Shown: in pieces, positions 59,781 to 64,000 of the stretch
How the letters are laid out: the number at the start of each line of letters is the position of its first letter
How positions within the stretch are numbered: the stretch's first letter is position 1
Source: Falsihalocynthiibacter halioticoli
GTDB lineage: Bacteria; Pseudomonadota; Alphaproteobacteria; Rhodobacterales; Rhodobacteraceae
Direction: 5' to 3'
DNA length: 64,000 bases
Assembly (NCBI RefSeq): GCF_025802015.1
Contig: NZ_JAOYFC010000002.1
Coordinates: 1,054,001 to 1,118,000 of the forward strand
Program-made: the position numbers and the translations under genes
The notes under the pieces: generated by a model
The model's database searches: none
Seen by the model: only the letters and a program-made list of their open reading frames with translations
Told to the model about the DNA's origin: nothing

Positions 59781-60502
59781 ACGTTGGTCCTCTTCTTGAA
59801 AAACTTGACGACCATCGGCAGCGCAGCCAATGCAGCAAGGCCCAGTATCGGCAATAGAATGTGTGGTTCGAAAATTATCCCGAGATTCGGCGTTTCGCCT
59901 TGGGCAAGAACTTCACCAAGCCCAGCGCCCACAGAGGTATAAACGACCGCGCCGGGAATGATTCCAAAGAAGGTTGAAATAACGAAGCGGTGGAGCGGAA
60001 CTCCCACCGATGCCAATCCAAGGTTCAAGACAAAGAAAGGAAATACCGGAATCAACCGCACTACAAACAGAAAGGACCACTGGTTTTCGTCGATACCCGC
60101 TTTGATCCGCTTCAACGCACCATCGCTCGCCTCCATCCTGCTGGTAAGCGTATCGCCAAGCCCCCAACGCGCAGCAAGAAACACAAAACTCGCACCAAGT
60201 GTTGCTGCGGCCATATTCAGGAGCGTTCCTGGAAACATAGAGAACAGATATCCGCCAGTGATCGACGCAATGGCGGCACCGGGCAAAGAGAATGTTACGA
60301 TCAAAGTATAAATCGCAACGAATCCCAAGACAGCGAGCCCATAGTGCGCCTCGCGATAAGCCAGCAACGCTTCGCTGTTTCTTTGGAGTGCCTCAAAACT
60401 CAAACTGTCTTTCAGCAAAAAGAAACCGGCAATTGCCCCCGCCAGCACCACGAGAAGCGGAACATAGCGCAGGGCTTGGCTTGAATTGTCTCGATCTGTC
60501 AT
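59777..60502 (-). CDS. TVP38/TMEM64-family membrane protein (VTT domain)
   Basis: Protein of 241 residues with five to six helices. The VTT/SNARE-assoc region includes FSLPGAAIASITGGYLFSMF and VVRLIPVFPFFVLNLGLASV, both typical. The second of two close ATGs (60502) has AGGA at the right distance. Family members flip or transport lipids or small molecules, and some are linked to redox partners. It starts the unit with the overlapping flavoprotein. Confidence 0.83.
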   Translation of the reverse strand: MTDRDNSSQALRYVPLLVVLAGAIAGFFLLKDSLSFEALQRNSEALLAYREAHYGLAVLGFVAIYTLIVTFSLPGAAIASITGGYLFSMFPGTLLNMAAATLGASFVFLAARWGLGDTLTSRMEASDGALKRIKAGIDENQWSFLFVVRLIPVFPFFVLNLGLASVGVPLHRFVISTFFGIIPGAVVYTSVGAGLGEVLAQGETPNLGIIFEPHILLPILGLAALAALPMVVKFFKKRTNV

Positions 60503-60825
60503 ATCCATCCTGTAACCGGTATCTCCGAAGTCTTTATCCTGTAAGGGTTTACGTACAATGATCTGAAATGCGCCGCGGCGAAAGTGCCCTCACGCGGCGG
60601 TGAACATGGGTGACGGAAAGAGAGCGATTTCGTAGTGTTTCCTTGATGTCTGTAACACTTCCTGAAACAAATCCGCTTAATCGTGCAGAGATGTTGCAAA
60701 AACATGCGCTAGCGAATTGACTTATCGGCGATGACCCCCTAAAGACCGAGCTTCGAGATTACAGAGTGCCCGAATCCGCCACATAACGGCTTTGAGATTC
60801 GCGTGCTAAACAATGGAGACGGGCG
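60503..60825. other. Intergenic region upstream of rpmH
   Basis: 323 nt between divergent genes. It holds the rpmH promoter (60717-60745). No DnaA-box cluster or other gene was recognised, so this is not obviously an origin although rpmH often lies near dnaA in other phyla. Confidence 0.6.
60717..60745 (+). promoter_or_regulatory. Sigma70-type promoter of rpmH-rnpA
   Basis: TTGACT (60717-60722), a 17-nt spacer, then TAAAGA (60740-60745), about 80 nt before the rpmH ATG. Close to consensus and in the expected place. Confidence 0.6.
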
Positions 60826-60960
60826 ATGAAACGCACATTTCAACCTTCGAACCTCGTTCGCAAACACCGCCACGGTTTTCGCGCACGTATGGCCACCAAA
60901 GCTGGCCGCAAAATTCTGAACGCACGTCGCGCACGCGGCCGCAAATCGCTGAGCGCATAA
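60826..60960 (+). CDS. rpmH: 50S ribosomal protein L34
   Basis: L34 of 44 residues, MKRTFQPSNLVRKHRHGFRA at the start and RARGRKSLSA at the end, very basic and invariant in family motifs. TGGAGAC precedes the ATG. It precedes rnpA by 139 nt with a hairpin between. Confidence 0.98.
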   Translation: MKRTFQPSNLVRKHRHGFRARMATKAGRKILNARRARGRKSLSA

Positions 60961-61006
60961 GCGCAGCGTTTGGAATGGCTCGATTCGTCGGGCTGCAAAA
61001 AGTTTG

Positions 61007-61043
61007 AACCGCCGGAGCTTCGGGCTCCCGGCGGTTTTCGTTT
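61007..61043 (+). terminator. Hairpin between rpmH and rnpA
   Basis: AACCGCCGGAG pairs with CTCCCGGCGGTT (one bulged base) and is followed by TTCGTTT. Probably a partial terminator that lets far more L34 than RNase P protein be made. Confidence 0.7.
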
Positions 61044-61099
61044 GCGCATTTTCCATTTGCGCTCTTCCAAACATGCGCTTCGACGCTTAAATATCTGCA

Positions 61100-61471
61100 A
61101 TGACCAAAGACGCAGCCACTTTGACAACGCTTAAAAAGCGTTCCGACTTCATTCTCGCTTCTAAAGCGAAGCGAAAAGCTGTGACTGGTTTCATTCTTCA
61201 AGCTCGCGAGCGCGCTGCCGACGAACTCTCTGACGATCAGGGGCAAATTCGCGTCGGCTATACGTGTTCAAAAAAGGTTGGCAACGCTGTCATGCGCAAT
61301 CGCGCCAAACGTCGGCTTCGTGAAATTGCCAGAACTGGATTGCAGCAACATGGCCTTGCCGGTTGGGACTATGTCCTGATTGGGCGAAACACGGTGACGG
61401 GAACGCGGGACTTCAGCAAACTTGAAGGTGACCTTGCCTACGCTCTGCGCAAACTGCACGGAGGCAGCTAA
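61100..61471 (+). CDS. rnpA: Ribonuclease P protein component
   Basis: Basic protein of 123 residues that assists RNase P RNA in 5' tRNA maturation. VGYTCSKKVGNAVMRNRAKRRLRE contains the RNR signature. The N-terminal TLKKRSDFILASKAKRKA is also typical. Its stop overlaps the yidD start by one nucleotide. Confidence 0.94.
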   Translation: MTKDAATLTTLKKRSDFILASKAKRKAVTGFILQARERAADELSDDQGQIRVGYTCSKKVGNAVMRNRAKRRLREIARTGLQQHGLAGWDYVLIGRNTVTGTRDFSKLEGDLAYALRKLHGGS

Positions 61472-61716
61472 TGGGGCCCATTGCGTTCGTCATATCCTTA
61501 CCGATTAGAGCCTATCGAACTGTGTTTTCACCATGGGTCGGCTTTAATTGTCGGTATCAACCCACCTGTTCGGCCTATGCCATGGAAGCGCTCGAGAAAC
61601 ACGGCGCATTCAAGGGCAGCTATCTGGCGGCACGTCGAATTGGGCGTTGCCATCCCTTCGGAAAATCGGGATATGACCCCGTGCCCGACAACGACAAGAA
61701 GCAACCGCCATGCTAG
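61471..61716 (+). CDS. yidD: Membrane protein insertion efficiency factor YidD
   Basis: Protein of 81 residues. It has an amphipathic N-terminus and the invariant NCRYQPTCSAYAMEALEKHG, then RRIGRCHPF. It aids YidC-dependent membrane insertion. It overlaps rnpA by 1 nt and ttcA by 7 nt. The usual neighbour yidC is not next to it here. Confidence 0.93.
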   Translation: MGPIAFVISLPIRAYRTVFSPWVGFNCRYQPTCSAYAMEALEKHGAFKGSYLAARRIGRCHPFGKSGYDPVPDNDKKQPPC

Positions 61717-62600
61717 ACGACAACGACGATATTCATCCGCTGTTCTACGGCGCGCCGAAGACTGCAGAATTCAAGAAGCTGCGGAAGCGGATCGTGCGCT
61801 ATACCCGTGAAGCCATTGAACAATACGGTATGATCGAGCGCGACGCGCGCTGGCTCGTTTGCTTGTCAGGCGGCAAAGACAGCTACACGCTCCTCGCGGT
61901 TCTACACGAGCTTAAGTGGCGCGGGCTGCTCCCCGTTGAACTACTCGCATGCAACCTTGACCAAGGCCAACCTGGCTTTCCTGCTACGGTCTTGCCCGAG
62001 TTCCTTGAGAAAATGGGCGTCGAACATCGGATCGAGTATCAAGACACCTACTCTGTCGTTGTCGATAAAGTTCCAGAGGGCCGGACGTTTTGCGCACTCT
62101 GTTCCCGCCTGCGTCGCGGCAACCTGTACCGGATTGCCCGTGAAGAAGGGTGCTCGGCAGTTGTGCTCGGTCACCACCGAGATGACATCCTTGAAACATT
62201 TTTCATGAATCTCTTTCACGGGGGGCGGCTTGCAACCATGCCGCCGAAACTGTTGAACGAAGAAGGCGACCTGTTCGTCTATCGCCCTCTCGCTCATGTC
62301 GCAGAAGCAGATTGCGAAAAATTCGCTCGAGATATGAATTACCCTATCATTCCCTGCGATTTATGCGGAAGTCAGGATGGCCTACAGCGCCAACAGGTCA
62401 AACAGATTTTGGATGGCTGGGAAAAGAACTCTCCCGGCCGTCGTCAAGTCATGTTCCGCTCGCTAATGAATGCGCGCCCAAGCCACCTCCTCGACCCAAA
62501 GCTTTTTGATTTCAATGCACTATCACGCAATCCGACCGAGAGCGATGAAGGTATAGCTACAAGTTTAGGCAGTTTACCCGAGATCCCAAAACTCCGTTAA
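61710..62600 (+). CDS. ttcA: tRNA 2-thiocytidine(32) synthetase
   Basis: Enzyme of 296 residues. The PP-loop SGGKDS appears in LVCLSGGKDSYTLL. The CxxC pair is CALCSRLRRG and CDLCGSQDG, which bind a [4Fe-4S] cluster. LGHHRDDILETFFMNLFHGG is a further family motif. It thiolates C32 of some tRNAs. Starts within yidD, so the rnpA-yidD-ttcA unit combines tRNA processing, membrane insertion and tRNA modification. Confidence 0.93.
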   Translation: MLDDNDDIHPLFYGAPKTAEFKKLRKRIVRYTREAIEQYGMIERDARWLVCLSGGKDSYTLLAVLHELKWRGLLPVELLACNLDQGQPGFPATVLPEFLEKMGVEHRIEYQDTYSVVVDKVPEGRTFCALCSRLRRGNLYRIAREEGCSAVVLGHHRDDILETFFMNLFHGGRLATMPPKLLNEEGDLFVYRPLAHVAEADCEKFARDMNYPIIPCDLCGSQDGLQRQQVKQILDGWEKNSPGRRQVMFRSLMNARPSHLLDPKLFDFNALSRNPTESDEGIATSLGSLPEIPKLR

Positions 62601-62668
62601 GGATACGCTAGGAACCACCAACTAGGCTTTGTCTTGAACGAGACTTGCCAAATTTGTGGGGCCACAAA

Positions 62669-64000
62669 ATGCAACTGCCAAACGCGGCGCCGCAATGGCG
62701 CACGATGCTCAAGAATCCATCGACGCTCGCTGTTTTTCTGGCATTTACACCCACGGTTTGTGTCATTTCCTATTGGTGTGGCGGCGAGACCGCTCTTCTT
62801 GCAACTGCAATTCTCACTCCGATTTTGGTCTTGCTAACTATAGGGGTAACAAAAAGCGCATCGCGCGCGCCCTACCCACGCGACGGCCTCACGGGACTTC
62901 ATCTACGTGAAGATATTGAGAATGCGCTAGATGAGTTTACAACGGCTGGAAAGGCGCAAGGGAAATCCACCGTAAGCATGCGGATTGACCTCGACGATTT
63001 CCACACGATTTTAGATCGCTATGGGCACAGGTTTGCTGACGATTTAGTCCTTCAAACCAGCAAGCGATTGCAAAGCATTCTTCGGCACGACGATATCCTT
63101 GCGCGATTGGACGGTGGGAGCTTTGCTATTGCTTTCGCTCCAGTTCACCGAGCTGGTCTAGAGACAATGATTCAAATCAGCGGGAGGATTCAATCTGTTC
63201 TCGCTCAGGCCTATCACATTGATTCTACGAGCGTTTATCTAACAGCCTCAATAGGGTTCTGCTTGGAACACAGTATAGCTGCACCATGCGGCACGACCCT
63301 GCTCAAAGCAGCAGAAGACGCACTTCTAGAAGCAAATAGACAATCGCCAGCTGGCTTGCGCGCTTATTCCCCCTCATCAAAAACAAACCAGTTCGCGAGA
63401 TCACTACTTCTCAATGAAATTGAAGGAGCGCTGGAGACTGGCCAGATTAGAGCATGGTTTCAACCGCAAATCTCCACTGACACCGGAAATGTCGTCGGCT
63501 TCGAAGCTTTAGCCCGTTGGGTGCACCCAGAGCGGGGCGTTGTAGCACCTAACGAATTCTTACCATTGGTTGAGCAGGCTGGGTTTTCTGAGCGACTTAG
63601 CGAACTCATGCTCTTTCAATCGCTTTCTGCGCTAAGAGATTGGGACGCGGCGGGATTTCATGTTGAAACCATCGGGGTCAACTTCTCTATGGCGGAGCTG
63701 CGCAATCCGCACCTACTTGAAAAAATAGTTTGGGAACTAGACCGGTTTGATCTCCCCGCCAGCCGCCTTTCTATCGAAGTTCTCGAGAACGTCGTTGCGG
63801 ACTCGTCGGACGACATGATTACGCGAAACATAAATGGGCTTTCCAACCTCGGATGCAAAGTCGATCTGGATGACTTTGGAACCGGTCACGCTTCGATATC
63901 AAATATCCGTCGTTTCTCAGTAAACCGCATTAAAATTGATCGGTCCTTCATTACAAAACTGGACAAGGATCCCGAGCAGCATCAAATGGTTTCTGCGATT
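62669..64000 (+). CDS. GGDEF/EAL protein, degenerate cyclase and intact-looking phosphodiesterase (3' cut by window edge)
   Basis: From an ATG at 62669, 444 codons remain open to the right edge. Two hydrophobic helices occupy about 20-60. The GGDEF domain (about 70-235) has DGGSF at 148-152 in place of GGDEF, so it should not make c-di-GMP, though it may bind GTP. The EAL domain begins near 245 and keeps FEALARW (278-284), the Asn in VNFS at 338, IEVLEN at 369-374, DDFGTG at 401-406 and IKIDRSF at 421-427. These are the metal and catalytic positions of active phosphodiesterases. The C-terminal part is outside the window. It follows ttcA by 68 nt. Confidence 0.85.
   Translation, partial: MQLPNAAPQWRTMLKNPSTLAVFLAFTPTVCVISYWCGGETALLATAILTPILVLLTIGVTKSASRAPYPRDGLTGLHLREDIENALDEFTTAGKAQGKSTVSMRIDLDDFHTILDRYGHRFADDLVLQTSKRLQSILRHDDILARLDGGSFAIAFAPVHRAGLETMIQISGRIQSVLAQAYHIDSTSVYLTASIGFCLEHSIAAPCGTTLLKAAEDALLEANRQSPAGLRAYSPSSKTNQFARSLLLNEIEGALETGQIRAWFQPQISTDTGNVVGFEALARWVHPERGVVAPNEFLPLVEQAGFSERLSELMLFQSLSALRDWDAAGFHVETIGVNFSMAELRNPHLLEKIVWELDRFDLPASRLSIEVLENVVADSSDDMITRNINGLSNLGCKVDLDDFGTGHASISNIRRFSVNRIKIDRSFITKLDKDPEQHQMVSAI

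Noticed and set aside
60503..60825. Replication origin next to rpmH
   Set aside because: No cluster of DnaA boxes was recognised and no dnaA, dnaN or gidA gene is in the window. In alphaproteobacteria the origin usually lies elsewhere.

Overview
The window reads as chromosome of an alphaproteobacterium of the Rhodobacterales (Roseobacter-like). This rests on the split F0 operon with atpI-atpB-atpE-b'-b, a mipZ gene with a GTG start, the N-terminally extended TrmD, TRAP transporters, a SoeABC-type sulfite dehydrogenase, moderate GC and tight ATGA/TGATG gene overlaps. No rRNA, CRISPR array, insertion sequence or phage module was seen. One tRNA (Arg, anticodon ACG) is present. The left edge cuts an FtsX-type permease and the right edge cuts an EAL-domain protein.

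Layout. 1-1.95 kb: metal-related ABC permease/ATPase plus a His-rich DUF2796 (ZrgA-like) periplasmic protein behind a Zur-like palindrome. 1.98-6.9 kb: uronate catabolism (uxuB-like, kduI, kdgF, uxaC) with a divergent GntR/FCD regulator, followed by an orphan 3' coding remnant. 7.3-11.2 kb: LysR regulator, cytochrome c', membrane-anchored diheme cytochrome c, NiCoT-like Ni/Co permease, isochorismatase-family hydrolase. 11.5-18.6 kb: a visibly AT-richer surface-modification island with two membrane-anchored SGNH hydrolases, an SxtJ-like protein, a 49-residue DUF5989 protein and two convergent carbamoyltransferases. 18.8-21.5 kb: the F0 half of ATP synthase. 21.8-25 kb: ArsR, DMT exporter, LysR, FMN azoreductase and DoxX. 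25.3-32.2 kb: a translation/SRP block (ffh, two GNATs, chorismate mutase, rpsP, bluB, rimM, trmD, MAPEG, rplS, rpmE). 32.2-33.5 kb: a small conserved protein and mipZ.

33.5-42.8 kb: a catabolic operon under a divergent RpiR regulator: N-formylglutamate-amidohydrolase-like protein, TRAP transporter, DUF4336 protein, glutamine-synthetase-type ligase, aldehyde dehydrogenase and iron alcohol dehydrogenase. Its content fits gamma-glutamylation of an imported amine or amino alcohol, oxidation, then amide hydrolysis. 43-47.4 kb: soeABC. 47.5-50.6 kb: nhaA and a membrane alpha/beta hydrolase.

50.8-56.6 kb: the strongest candidate for something undescribed. An overlapping operon holds an APH-type kinase, an enolase (COG0148-type) paralogue with two altered substrate-contact residues, a fumarylacetoacetase-family hydrolase resembling 2,4-diketo-3-deoxy-sugar-acid hydrolases, and two SDR dehydrogenases. 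It faces a LacI regulator across a perfect 14-bp palindrome. I infer a route in which a sugar acid is phosphorylated, dehydrated by the enolase paralogue, oxidised and cleaved.

56.7-64 kb: tRNA-Arg, orphan histidine kinase, a LpdA/MerA-like flavoprotein overlapping a TVP38/TMEM64 membrane protein, then rpmH-rnpA-yidD-ttcA and an EAL phosphodiesterase with a degenerate GGDEF domain. All functions are assigned by reading motifs and family resemblance. No searches were run.
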